Positions 8,870 to 17,125 of a DNA stretch of 64,000 nt are shown here, in pieces; position 1 is the first letter of the stretch; each line of letters starts with the position of its first letter. This DNA comes from Pelomonas sp. KK5 (GTDB taxonomy: Bacteria; Pseudomonadota; Gammaproteobacteria; Burkholderiales; Burkholderiaceae_C): the NCBI RefSeq assembly GCF_001984095.1, contig NZ_LYVQ01000001.1, positions 1 to 64,000 on the forward strand. Direction: 5' to 3'. The notes below the pieces were generated by a model, which worked only from the letters and a program-made list of their open reading frames with translations, ran no database searches and was not told the origin of the DNA. The position numbers and the translations under genes were made by a program.

Positions 8870-9456
8870 CGGGGCTTGACCAGTTGCCACTGCAGGTGCG
8901 AACGCACGGTGGGCCATTCACTGGCCGTGATGCTGTAGACGGCCGTATCGCGCAGCGTGCCGTCCGGGCCGCGCTGGTGCGCGCGCAGCACGCCGTCCAG
9001 CTGCGCACCGAGTCGCTCGATCGCCCGCCGGCTCTGCGTGTTCAGCCGATGGGTGCGGAACTCCACGGCGATGCAGTCCAGCGCCTCGAAGGCGTGGGTC
9101 AGCAGCAGCAGCTTGCACTGGGTGTTCAGCGGGCCGCGCTGGGCGCCGACGCGGGTCCAGGTGGAGCCGATCTCGACCCGGCGGTGGATGCGGTCCACGT
9201 TCATGTAGGTCGTCATGCCCGCGGTGCGGCCCTCGGCGTCGAAGACGGTGAAGGGCAGCATCGTGCCCTTGGCGTGCAGGCCCAGGCGGCGCTCGATCTC
9301 GGTCAGCATGCCCTCGGGCGGCGGCACGGCGGTGTACCAGAGCTTCCACAGCTCGCCGTCGGCGACGGCTTCCTGCAGCCCGGCGAGATGGTCGGGGGAG
9401 AGCGGTTCCAGCCGCGCGTGCGGGCCGGCGAGGGTGACGGGGGTCAGGATGTCCAT
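8866..9456 (-). CDS. GNAT family N-acetyltransferase (RimJ/RimL-like)
   Basis: A 196-residue acetyltransferase of the RimJ/RimL type. It opens with a short strand and LEPLSPDHLAGL, has a central strand/helix region (TYMNVDRIHRRVEIGSTW) and a shortened acetyl-CoA loop region (VGAQRGPLNTQCKLLLLTHAFE), then the typical FRTHRLNTQSRRAIERLGA helix that binds cofactor. The substrate, either a protein N-terminus or a small amine, cannot be read from sequence. It sits in a minus-strand run MoxR - small membrane protein - GNAT - S9 peptidase; its stop overlaps the peptidase start and its ATG at 9456 follows the membrane protein stop by seven bases. Confidence 0.88.
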   Translation of the reverse strand: MDILTPVTLAGPHARLEPLSPDHLAGLQEAVADGELWKLWYTAVPPPEGMLTEIERRLGLHAKGTMLPFTVFDAEGRTAGMTTYMNVDRIHRRVEIGSTWTRVGAQRGPLNTQCKLLLLTHAFEALDCIAVEFRTHRLNTQSRRAIERLGAQLDGVLRAHQRGPDGTLRDTAVYSITASEWPTVRSHLQWQLVKPR

Positions 9457-9463
9457 CGTGGGG

Positions 9464-9694
9464 TCAGATCTTGCCCAGGCGGGTGAACAGCCAGCGGAAC
9501 ACGAAGCGGCCGGCGCCGGTGCCGGCCAGGATCAGCAGCAGGCCGGCGATCTGTGGCGTGTTCCAGTGGCCATCGGCCGAGAAGAAGTCCAGGCCCAGTG
9601 CCAGCCCGATCTGCCGGCCGGCCAGGCCGCCGATGACGAAACCCAGCGCATCAGCGGTCGATGCCCACAGCTGCCGCTTGAAATCCACAGCCAT
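9464..9694 (-). CDS. Small two-span membrane protein, function unknown
   Basis: A 76-residue protein starting MAVDFKRQLWASTADALGF. Its ATG overlaps the stop of the MoxR gene by one base (TGATG), which supports it as a real, coupled gene. Two hydrophobic segments are visible, ALGFVIGGLAGRQIGLALGL and IAGLLLILAGTGAGRFVF, joined by a short polar loop (FFSADGHWNTPQ). The ends are basic. I recognise no family. Position next to MoxR suggests a membrane partner, but this is only inference. Confidence 0.7.
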   Translation of the reverse strand: MAVDFKRQLWASTADALGFVIGGLAGRQIGLALGLDFFSADGHWNTPQIAGLLLILAGTGAGRFVFRWLFTRLGKI

Positions 9695-10548
9695 CAGCGA
9701 TTGTTCCTCTGCATGAACACCAGCTTCTCGAACAGGGTCAGGTCCTGCTCGTTCTTCAGCAGCGCGCCGACCATCGGCGGCACGCTGACCTTGTCGTCCT
9801 TGCTCGCCACCGCGGCGGCCTCGATGTCCTCGGCCACCAGCAGGCGCAGCCAGTCCAGCAGCTCGGAGGTGGAGGGCTTCTTCTTCAGGCCCGGGAGGTT
9901 GCGCACGTCGAAGAAGGTGCGCATCGCCGCGGAGAGCAGCTCGCTCTTGATGTCGGGGAAGTGCACGTCGACGATGCGCTGCATCGTGGCCGGGTCGGGG
10001 AACTTGATGTAGTGGAAGAAGCAGCGGCGCAGGAAGGCGTCGGGCAGCTCCTTTTCGTTGTTGGAGGTGATCACCACCAGCGGCCGGTGCTTGGCCTTCA
10101 CCAGCGTTCGCGTCTCGTAGACGTAGAACTCCATCCGGTCGATCTCGCGCAGCAGGTCGTTCGGGAACTCGATGTCGGCCTTGTCGATCTCGTCGATCAG
10201 CAGCACCACCGGCTCGTCGGCGGTGAAGGCCTGCCAGAGCACGCCCTTGACGATGTAGTTCTCGATGTTGCGGACCTTCTCCGCGCCCTCGATGCCGCTG
10301 AGCTGGCTGTCGCGCAGCCGGCTCACCGCGTCGTACTCGTACAGGCCCTGCTGCGCCTTGGTGGTGGACTTGATGTGCCACTGCAGCAGCGGCATGCCCA
10401 GGGCCTTGGCCACTTCCTCGGCCAGCATGGTCTTGCCGGTGCCGGGCTCGCCCTTGATCAGCAGGGGCCGCTGCAGCGTGGCGGCGGCGTTGACGGCCAG
10501 CATCAGGTCCGGGGTGGCGACGTACTGGTCCGAGCCTTGGAATTTCAT
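9694..10548 (-). CDS. MoxR-family AAA+ ATPase
   Basis: A 284-residue MoxR-type AAA+ ATPase, a chaperone-like enzyme that usually acts with VWA-domain proteins to activate or load cofactors into target complexes. Walker A GEPGTGKTM lies near residues 37-45, Walker B VVLLIDEIDKAD near 110, sensor 1 VVITSNNEKELPDAFLRRC near 150 and an arginine finger in RRCFF. The C-terminal lid contains PSTSELLDWLRLL. It leads a minus-strand group of four genes. The CoxE-like VWA protein at 4123-5307 is its most likely partner, although several genes lie between, one of them in the opposite direction. Confidence 0.93.
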   Translation of the reverse strand: MKFQGSDQYVATPDLMLAVNAAATLQRPLLIKGEPGTGKTMLAEEVAKALGMPLLQWHIKSTTKAQQGLYEYDAVSRLRDSQLSGIEGAEKVRNIENYIVKGVLWQAFTADEPVVLLIDEIDKADIEFPNDLLREIDRMEFYVYETRTLVKAKHRPLVVITSNNEKELPDAFLRRCFFHYIKFPDPATMQRIVDVHFPDIKSELLSAAMRTFFDVRNLPGLKKKPSTSELLDWLRLLVAEDIEAAAVASKDDKVSVPPMVGALLKNEQDLTLFEKLVFMQRNNR

Positions 10549-10684
10549 GGTGCGCGTGGGAGGCAGAGAGTGACGGGCCAGTATACGGATCGGGGTCCTG
10601 TCAAGCCGGGTTCGCTAGAGGCGTGGCGGCTGCGGGGCCCGGTGCATAATGCCGTCGCCTTAGAAGACTGATACCCCGGGGACT

Positions 10685-11335
10685 ATGAACAGACTGCTGC
10701 AGATCTCGCTCGCCGTGGCCACCGTGCTGGGCGCCGCCATTCCCGCCGCCCAGGCCCAGAATGCCGAAGCCGGCTCGAAGAAGGTCGCCATGTGCTTCGG
10801 CTGCCACGGCATCATCGGCTACCAGGCCAGCTTCCCGGAGATCCACAAGGTACCGATGCTGGAAGGCCAGAACGCCAAGTACATCGCCGCCGCGCTGGGC
10901 GCCTACGCCAAGGGCGAGCGCAAGCACCCGACGATGAACGGCATTGCCAAGTCGCTCAGCGAGCAGGACATCGCCGACATTTCGGCCTTCTACGCCGAGC
11001 GCGCCAAGGCCCCGGCCGTGCCCGCCGAGGCGCCTGCCGCCAAGGCCGACGTGGCCAAGCTGCTGGAGAAGGGCGCCTGCTTCAGCTGCCACGGCAAGAA
11101 CTTCAGCACGCCGCTGACCGGCGCCGAGCCCAAGCTGGCCGGCCAGCATGCCGACTACCTCTACGTCGCGCTGAAGTCCTACCAGACCGAGGGCAACCCG
11201 ATGGTCGGCCGCGGCAATGCGGTGATGGCGGCCCAGGTCAAGCAGTTCAAGCTCGAGGAACTCAAGGAGATCGCCGCCTACCTCGGCTCGCTGCCCAGCG
11301 AACTGCGCACCACGCCGGAAAGCCGCTTCCGCTGA
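10685..11335 (+). CDS. Dihaem cytochrome c4
   Basis: A periplasmic electron carrier. The 216 residues start with a signal peptide, MNRLLQISLAVATVLGAAIP through AQA, and carry two CXXCH haem sites, CFGCH at residues 37-41 and CFSCH at 132-136, each in its own cytochrome fold with a distal methionine candidate (HPTMNGIA in the first domain, NPMVGRG in the second). This two-domain layout is that of cytochrome c4, which passes electrons to terminal oxidases. It is a single gene, with a strong intrinsic terminator downstream at 11422-11445. Confidence 0.93.
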   Translation: MNRLLQISLAVATVLGAAIPAAQAQNAEAGSKKVAMCFGCHGIIGYQASFPEIHKVPMLEGQNAKYIAAALGAYAKGERKHPTMNGIAKSLSEQDIADISAFYAERAKAPAVPAEAPAAKADVAKLLEKGACFSCHGKNFSTPLTGAEPKLAGQHADYLYVALKSYQTEGNPMVGRGNAVMAAQVKQFKLEELKEIAAYLGSLPSELRTTPESRFR

Positions 11336-11421
11336 GCGTGCGCTGAATCTCAGGGTTAGCACCGAAGCCGCAATCGCACATCCGCTCCGATTTGCGCTGA
11401 ACTGTTGAAACCCCGCGACGA

Positions 11422-11445
11422 GCCGCCCCTTCCGGGCGGCTTTTT
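11422..11445 (+). terminator. Rho-independent terminator after cytochrome c4
   Basis: A perfect 7-bp stem, GCCGCCC and GGGCGGC, encloses a five-base loop (CTTCC) and is followed directly by TTTTT. It lies 87 bases after the cytochrome stop and before the HD-GYP gene. Confidence 0.88.
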
Positions 11446-11486
11446 CGTTCATTTGCCGATGCCTGCAACGGCATACTGGCGCCGCG

Positions 11487-12707
11487 ATGCTGAAGATGAT
11501 CCGGACCTCACAGGCACGACTGGGCATGTATGTCCAGTCGTTCGAGGGCTCGTGGCTGGCGCATCCCTTCTGGAAGACCAAGTTCCTGCTCAGCGACCCG
11601 GCCGACCTGAAGGCGCTGCAGGGCAGCGGGCTGGACGGCATCTGGATCGACATCAGCAAGGGCGCCGACGTGGAAGCCGCGGCTCCGGCGCCGGCCGCCG
11701 CTGTGGCCGCCGCGGCACCCCGGCCCGCGCGCAGCGCCGCCGGCCCGCGCTCGCTCGAGCCCCGCGCCCTGTCCGACGAACTGCGCCATGCCACCGACGT
11801 GATGAACCGCTCGGTCGACACCGTCAACTCGATCTTCGGCGAGGCCCGCATGGGCCGCGCGGTCGACACCGAGCAGTGCCTGCCGGTGGTGGACGAGGTG
11901 GTCGGCTCGGTGGCGCGCAACCGCTCGGCGCTGCTGAGCCTGGTGCGGCTCAAGACCAAGGACAACTACACCTACATGCACTCGGTGGCCGTGTGCACGC
12001 TGATGGTGGCGCTGGCCCGCCAGATGGGCATGGCCGAGGACGCGGTGCGCGAGGCCGGCATCGGCGGCCTGCTGCACGACGTGGGCAAGATGCTGGTGCC
12101 GGTGGAGGTGCTGAACAAGCCCGGCGCGCTCAGCGACGCCGAGTTCGACCTGGTGCGCCTGCACCCGCAGCGCGGCCACGATGCGCTGGTGGAAGGCGGC
12201 AATGCGCCGGCCGCCGCGCTGGAGGTGTGCCTGCGCCACCACGAGAAGATGGACGGCAGCGGCTATCCCGGCCGCCTGGCCGGCGATCAGATCAGCCTGC
12301 TGGCGCGCATGGGCGCCGTCTGCGACGTCTACGACGCGATCACCTCGACCCGGCCCTACAAGAGCGCCTGGGATCCGGCCGGCTCCATCCACCGCATGGC
12401 GCAGTGGAAGGGCCACTTCGACCCGGCCGTGTTCCAGGCCTTCGTCAAGAGCGTGGGCATCTACCCGGTGGGCACGCTGGTGAAGCTGCAGTCGCAGCGC
12501 CTGGCGGTGGTGGTGGACCAGAACCAGGCCAGCCTGGTGACGCCGCTGGTGCGGGTGTTCTTCTCGGCGCGCTCGCGCCAGCCTGTGCCTGTGGAACTGG
12601 TGGACCTGTCCCGCCCGGACATGGCCGATCGCATCCTCGGCCGCGAGAACCCGCGCGATTGGGGCTTCACCGACCTGGACCGCTTCTGGCGGTCTCCCAA
12701 TCTGTGA
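11487..12707 (+). CDS. HD-GYP cyclic-di-GMP phosphodiesterase with DUF3391
   Basis: Degrades cyclic di-GMP. The 406 residues start with a DUF3391-like N-terminal domain (IRTSQARLGMYVQSFEGSW and GLDGIWIDISKG), then an Ala/Pro-rich linker at about 70-95, then an HD-GYP domain. Metal ligands are visible: HDVGK at residues 197-201, HPQRGHDAL, and RHHEKMDGSGYP near 250, which carries the GYP signature, plus CDVYDAITSTRPYK. It should therefore be active. No membrane segment or signal peptide is present. Its stop overlaps the GTG start of the following binding-protein gene, so the two may be co-transcribed. Confidence 0.93.
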   Translation: MLKMIRTSQARLGMYVQSFEGSWLAHPFWKTKFLLSDPADLKALQGSGLDGIWIDISKGADVEAAAPAPAAAVAAAAPRPARSAAGPRSLEPRALSDELRHATDVMNRSVDTVNSIFGEARMGRAVDTEQCLPVVDEVVGSVARNRSALLSLVRLKTKDNYTYMHSVAVCTLMVALARQMGMAEDAVREAGIGGLLHDVGKMLVPVEVLNKPGALSDAEFDLVRLHPQRGHDALVEGGNAPAAALEVCLRHHEKMDGSGYPGRLAGDQISLLARMGAVCDVYDAITSTRPYKSAWDPAGSIHRMAQWKGHFDPAVFQAFVKSVGIYPVGTLVKLQSQRLAVVVDQNQASLVTPLVRVFFSARSRQPVPVELVDLSRPDMADRILGRENPRDWGFTDLDRFWRSPNL

Positions 12708-14290
12708 GGCGCCTGGCCGGCCTCCTGCTGCTGTCCTTCGCCTGCATCACCGCACAGGGTCAGGTCTTGCGCTGGGCCGCCCAGGGCGATCCGCAGACCA
12801 TGGACCCGCACTCGCAGAACGAGAGCCTGACCAATGCGGTGAACGGCCAGATCTACGAGAAGCTGACCCGCCGCGACCGGCAGCTGAACGTCGTGCCCGG
12901 CCTGGCCACCGAATGGACCCAGGTCTCCCCGCTGCTGTGGCGCTTCAAGCTGCGGCCCGGCGTGAAGTTCCACGACGGCACGCCCTTCACTGCCGACGAC
13001 GTGGTCTTCTCGGTCAAGCGCGCGCAGGGGCCGACCTCCCAGGTCAGTCCCTACGCCAACGCGCTGGGTACGCCGCGCAAGGTCGACGAGCTGACGGTGG
13101 AGTTCCAGCTGGAGCGCTTCACGCCGATCTTCCTGCAGCAGCTGGACACGGTGCACATGATGAGCCGGCGCTGGTGCGAGGCCCACGGCGCCACCCGCGC
13201 GCTGGACTACACCAGCAAGGAGGAGACCTACGCTGCCCTGCATGCCAACGGCACCGGGCCCTACATGCTGGTGAGCCGCGCGCCGGACATCAAGACCGTG
13301 CTGAAACGCAATCCGGCATGGTGGAACAGGTTCGAGGGCAACGTCCAGGAGGTCGTGTTCACGCCGATCGCCAACGACGCGACCCGGCTCGCGGCGCTGG
13401 TCTCCGGCGAGATCGATTTCGTCCTCGACCCGTCGCCGCGCGACGTGCCGCGCCTGCGCGCCACGCCGGGCGTCCAGGTGATCGAGGGGCCGGAGAACCG
13501 CCTGGTCTTCATCGGCCTGGACCAGGGGCGCGACAAGTTGCTCTATGGCAAGGTTCCCGGCGACCGAAATCCCTTCAAGGACCTGCGCGTGCGCCGCGCG
13601 ATGTACCAGGCCATCGACATCGAGGCGCTGCGGAGCAAGGTGATGAACGGCCTCGCCGTACCCACCGGCGGCCTGACGCCCACGATCGCCGGTGCCTTCG
13701 GCGACGCCACGCTGGAGACGCGCCTGCCCTACGACATCGCCGCCGCCCGCCGCCAGATGGCCGAGGCCGGCTACGCCGAGGGCTTCGAGGTCACGCTGGA
13801 CTGCCCCAACAACCGCTACATCAACGACGAGGCGATCTGCAAGGCGCTCGCGGCGATGTGGGCGCAGCTGAAGATCAAGGTGCGGGTGTCGGCGCTGCCG
13901 CGGGCGCTGTACTTCCCCAAGGTCGAGAAGATGGACACCAGCCTCTACATGTTCGGCTGGGGCGGCAACATCACCGACCCCGAGGTGATCCTCACGCCGG
14001 TGTTCCGCAACCGCGGCGAGCGCGGCGTCGGCTACTACAACTACGGCAACGTGCGCAACGACGCCTTCGACGCGCTGGCCGCCCGCTCCAGCGTCGAGCA
14101 GGATCCGGCGAAGCGGGCCGAGCTGGTCAAGGCGGCGCTGGCCGAGTACCGGCAGCAGGTCAACGTGATCCCGCTGCACCGGCAGATGATTCCCTGGGCG
14201 GTGCGCCGCGGCGTGTCGGTGGTGCACCGGGCGGACAACTGGCTGGAGACCTCCTGGGTCGTCATCGGCGCCGGGACTGCGGGGAAATAA
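12704..14290 (+). CDS. ABC transporter substrate-binding protein, family 5 (peptide/opine type)
   Basis: A periplasmic binding protein of the DppA/OppA family. The start is the GTG at 12704 that overlaps the HD-GYP stop (GTGA). It gives a good signal peptide (RRLAGLLLLSFACITAQGQ) and 528 residues, the usual size. Family motifs include GDPQTMDPHSQNESL, LNVVPGLATEW, FKLRPGVKFHDGTPFTADDV and FKDLRVRRAMYQAID. No permease or ATPase genes follow, so it is an orphan binding protein whose partners must lie elsewhere. The ligand is unknown: peptide, opine or another small solute. The stop codon TAA is the left half of a TAACGCGTTA palindrome. Confidence 0.9.
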   Translation: MRRLAGLLLLSFACITAQGQVLRWAAQGDPQTMDPHSQNESLTNAVNGQIYEKLTRRDRQLNVVPGLATEWTQVSPLLWRFKLRPGVKFHDGTPFTADDVVFSVKRAQGPTSQVSPYANALGTPRKVDELTVEFQLERFTPIFLQQLDTVHMMSRRWCEAHGATRALDYTSKEETYAALHANGTGPYMLVSRAPDIKTVLKRNPAWWNRFEGNVQEVVFTPIANDATRLAALVSGEIDFVLDPSPRDVPRLRATPGVQVIEGPENRLVFIGLDQGRDKLLYGKVPGDRNPFKDLRVRRAMYQAIDIEALRSKVMNGLAVPTGGLTPTIAGAFGDATLETRLPYDIAAARRQMAEAGYAEGFEVTLDCPNNRYINDEAICKALAAMWAQLKIKVRVSALPRALYFPKVEKMDTSLYMFGWGGNITDPEVILTPVFRNRGERGVGYYNYGNVRNDAFDALAARSSVEQDPAKRAELVKAALAEYRQQVNVIPLHRQMIPWAVRRGVSVVHRADNWLETSWVVIGAGTAGK

Positions 14291-14297
14291 CGCGTTA
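14288..14297. other. TAACNNGTTA palindrome, copy 2
   Basis: TAACGCGTTA. Its first three bases are the stop codon of the family 5 binding-protein gene. Confidence 0.55.
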
Positions 14298-14363
14298 TTC
14301 GGCGGACCGGTGGCCGGGCCGGGCGGCTAGAGTGGGCGCTCGCCCAGCTCCGTCCTGCCGTCC

Positions 14364-16349
14364 ATGCATCACCGCCCACTGTCCCGATTCCTGCTTGCCG
14401 CCCTGGTGGCTTCGTCCCTCGCCGCCTGCGGCTCGGGCGGTGGCGACAGCAGCAGCGATGGCGGCGGCAGCAGCACGCCCGACCCCACGCCGGTGGCACC
14501 GGGCAGCGCGGTCAGCTATGCCGCCGCACCCACGCTCGCCGGCGTGGCCGCCGCCGGCGCGCCGCTGACCCGCGCCACGATCAGCGTCGTCGACGGCAAG
14601 GGCCAGGTGGTCGGCACGGCTACCAGCCACGCAGTGGACGGCTCCTACAGCCTGACGCTCACCACGAAGACGCCGACCGTGCCCTTGATGGTGCAGGCCC
14701 GCGGCATGGACGCCTCGGGCACGCCGCAGGTGCTGCACTCCGCCGTGCCGGCGATGAGCGCGGCCAGCGCCGCGATGGTGGCCAACGTGACGCCGCTGAG
14801 CAATGCCGTCGTCGCGATGAGCCTGGGCGCCGACCCGGCGCCGGTCTTCGCCGCGGCCTCCAGCAGCAGCGCCTCGCTCACCAAGCTCGGCAATGCCGCG
14901 GCCGCCGCCGCGACCTTCCTGAAGACCCTGGTCAAGACCCAGCTGACCGACCTCAAGGTCAGCAACTCGGCCACGCTGGACCTGCTGGGCGACGCCAGCT
15001 TCGCCGCCAACAAGGGCGCGCAGGACCTGCTGATCGAGAGCGTGCGCACGGGCCTGGGCACGAACGCCGCCAACGGCAACGCCCAGCTGCGCATGGGCAA
15101 CAAGCTGCTGCCCGCGACGGCGCCCGAAGTGCTGCTGGACCTGCCCACCGCGCAGACGGAACTGCTGAAGACCACCGGCGGCACGCCCGCCAGCGCCATC
15201 ACCTCGACGCTGAAGGCCACCACCAGCCCCACCGGCACGCTGGCCAACCTGGCGTCCCTGGACGACCTGAGCGTGGCGCTGAACCAGCTGATCGCCCAGG
15301 CCCCGAGCCTGGCCACCGTGACCGCCTCGACGCTGCTGAGCGTGTACGACACCAATGACGGCGGCGGCAAGAGCGTCGTTGCCGCGAAGCTGCAGGGCTA
15401 TGCCGCCAAGAACTGGCAGCTCGGCCGCTTCCAGCTGACGGGCTGCGCGGACGCCACCGTCACCGGCGGCCTGTGCAACCGGGTACAGGTCTCTGCGCTG
15501 GTGACCGACACCGGCGGCGCCGTGGTGGACCTCTTTGCCGACGCGGTCAGCTACAACAAGAGCTCCACCACCGGCAGCAAGTGGAACCTGATCGGCAACG
15601 GCCGGGCCCTGGGCATCGCCGCCTACCCGCTGGCCTTCCGCGCGCTCAATGCCGACGGCAGCGCCAGCACGGCGATCTCGCCGAACCCCGGCACCGGCGT
15701 GCAGATCGAGATGCAGGCGCAGGACGCCGCCGGCGCCCAGCTGCTCTCCACCGCCACCGTGCAGACGCCCGGCGGCTACGGCATTGCCTTTGCCTACTGC
15801 ACGCAGGCGCTGATGTGCATCTCCAGCACGCCGGGCGCCACGCTGCTGGTGCCCACCGGCGGCATCGGCGACACGGCGCTGCAGCAGGCCGCGGTGAGCT
15901 GGCTGGGCAGCGCCGACATGACGGCCGGCGCCAAGTACGTGGCCACCTTCACGCCCAGTGGCGCCACCGCCGCGCAGACGCGCAACGTCTACCTGCGCGC
16001 CGAGGTGCTGGCTTCGCCGGCGAGCACGCGCTTCCCGACGCTCGACGGCCTGACCAGCACCGCGCCGCTGCGCGCCAGCGAGATCCTGGCGGGCCGCAGC
16101 CTGGCCTGGACCGCCTGGGCCGCCGCCAACCCCGACATGCGCCTGATCAGCCTGCGCACCGTGCTGAGCGACGGCCAGAGCAACCCGCTGGTGACCGACA
16201 GCGCCGTGCCGCTGCCGCCCACGACCAGCTTCGCGCTGCCGGCGCTGGCGCTGGGGTCGAGCTTCGTGCCGACCAGCTACGAGCTCTGGCTCGGCGCGCA
16301 GGACAGCGCCGGCCGCCGCTACTACACCCGCTACACGCTGACACCGTGA
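14364..16349 (+). CDS. Large lipoprotein, function unknown
   Basis: A 661-residue predicted lipoprotein: LAALVASSLAACGSGGGD is a signal peptide with an AAC lipobox, followed by a Gly/Ser/Asp-rich tether. Residues about 55-110 (GAPLTRATISVVDGKGQVVG, GSYSLTL) look like a carboxypeptidase-regulatory-like beta-sandwich. The rest is Ala/Thr/Ser-rich with no recognised catalytic motif. The C-terminal half (VRAEVLASPAS-like and SYELWLGAQDSAGRRYYTRYTL phrases) is predicted beta-rich, suggesting an adhesin-like or surface-exposed structural role, but that is inference. It stands alone between the binding protein and the EcsC-like gene. Confidence 0.8.
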   Translation: MHHRPLSRFLLAALVASSLAACGSGGGDSSSDGGGSSTPDPTPVAPGSAVSYAAAPTLAGVAAAGAPLTRATISVVDGKGQVVGTATSHAVDGSYSLTLTTKTPTVPLMVQARGMDASGTPQVLHSAVPAMSAASAAMVANVTPLSNAVVAMSLGADPAPVFAAASSSSASLTKLGNAAAAAATFLKTLVKTQLTDLKVSNSATLDLLGDASFAANKGAQDLLIESVRTGLGTNAANGNAQLRMGNKLLPATAPEVLLDLPTAQTELLKTTGGTPASAITSTLKATTSPTGTLANLASLDDLSVALNQLIAQAPSLATVTASTLLSVYDTNDGGGKSVVAAKLQGYAAKNWQLGRFQLTGCADATVTGGLCNRVQVSALVTDTGGAVVDLFADAVSYNKSSTTGSKWNLIGNGRALGIAAYPLAFRALNADGSASTAISPNPGTGVQIEMQAQDAAGAQLLSTATVQTPGGYGIAFAYCTQALMCISSTPGATLLVPTGGIGDTALQQAAVSWLGSADMTAGAKYVATFTPSGATAAQTRNVYLRAEVLASPASTRFPTLDGLTSTAPLRASEILAGRSLAWTAWAAANPDMRLISLRTVLSDGQSNPLVTDSAVPLPPTTSFALPALALGSSFVPTSYELWLGAQDSAGRRYYTRYTLTP

Positions 16350-16388
16350 CGCCGGCGCCGCGCACGGCAGGCGCGGTAAGCTGAGGCG

Positions 16389-17033
16389 ATGATGAAGTAC
16401 GAAGCATCGAAGGAAGAGGGCCCGCCGGGCCGCAGCCTCTCGATCCGCGAGCGGGTGTCGGACCAGTTGGCCGACGCCGTGCTGCGCCTGGTAGGCCGCG
16501 TGCCGGCCTCGGAGCTGCCGGCCAGCGAGCATCCGGCGCAGCGCGCCGAGGCGATCATCGAGGCGGCCTGCCGCCGCGCCGCGGCCATCTCGGCCAGCCT
16601 GGCCATCCCGCCCGGCCCCTGGGGCCTCGCCACCGTGATCCCCGACCTGACCCTGATCTGGGACCTGCAGGCCCGTATGGTGGCCGACATCGCTGCCGTC
16701 TACGGCCGCTCCGCCTCGCTGGGCCGCGAGCACATGCTGTGGTGCCTGTTCAAGCACACTGGGGCCCAGGCCTTTCGCGACATCGCCGTGCGCCGCGGCG
16801 AGCGCTGGCTCGTGCGCAAGGTCTCGCAGCTGGCGCTGAAGCAGGCCAGCCGCGCGGTCGGCTCGCGCCTGGCGGAGAAGGCCCTGGGCCGCTCGGTGGC
16901 GCGCTTCGTGCCGCTGGCCGGCGCGGTGGGGATCGGCCTGTTCGCGTACCGCGACACGCGCGAGGTGGGGCGCGCGGCGAAGGCGATGTGCGAAGCGATG
17001 GGGGAGGCGATGGTGGAGGGCGGCGCGTCCTGA
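16389..17033 (+). CDS. EcsC-like protein
   Basis: A 214-residue protein resembling the EcsC family, whose biochemical role is poorly known. It is helical: an N-terminal SIRERVSDQLADAVLRLVG stretch, then AAAISASLAIPPGPWGLATV with DLTLIWDLQARMVADIAAVYG, a typical EcsC-like central segment, and a hydrophobic C-terminal run FVPLAGAVGIGLFAYRDTREV. I see no ABC transporter genes nearby, as would be found at a Bacillus-type ecs locus. The assignment is from phrase-level resemblance, so the family call is moderate. Confidence 0.65.
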   Translation: MMKYEASKEEGPPGRSLSIRERVSDQLADAVLRLVGRVPASELPASEHPAQRAEAIIEAACRRAAAISASLAIPPGPWGLATVIPDLTLIWDLQARMVADIAAVYGRSASLGREHMLWCLFKHTGAQAFRDIAVRRGERWLVRKVSQLALKQASRAVGSRLAEKALGRSVARFVPLAGAVGIGLFAYRDTREVGRAAKAMCEAMGEAMVEGGAS

Positions 17034-17125
17034 AGCTCCTGTACGGCCTGCAGTTCGTGGCCGCTCGTCGAGGCGGGCAAGCGTCCTTCGACCCCATATG
17101 ATCGATCCGCACACAGCCAAGCAGG

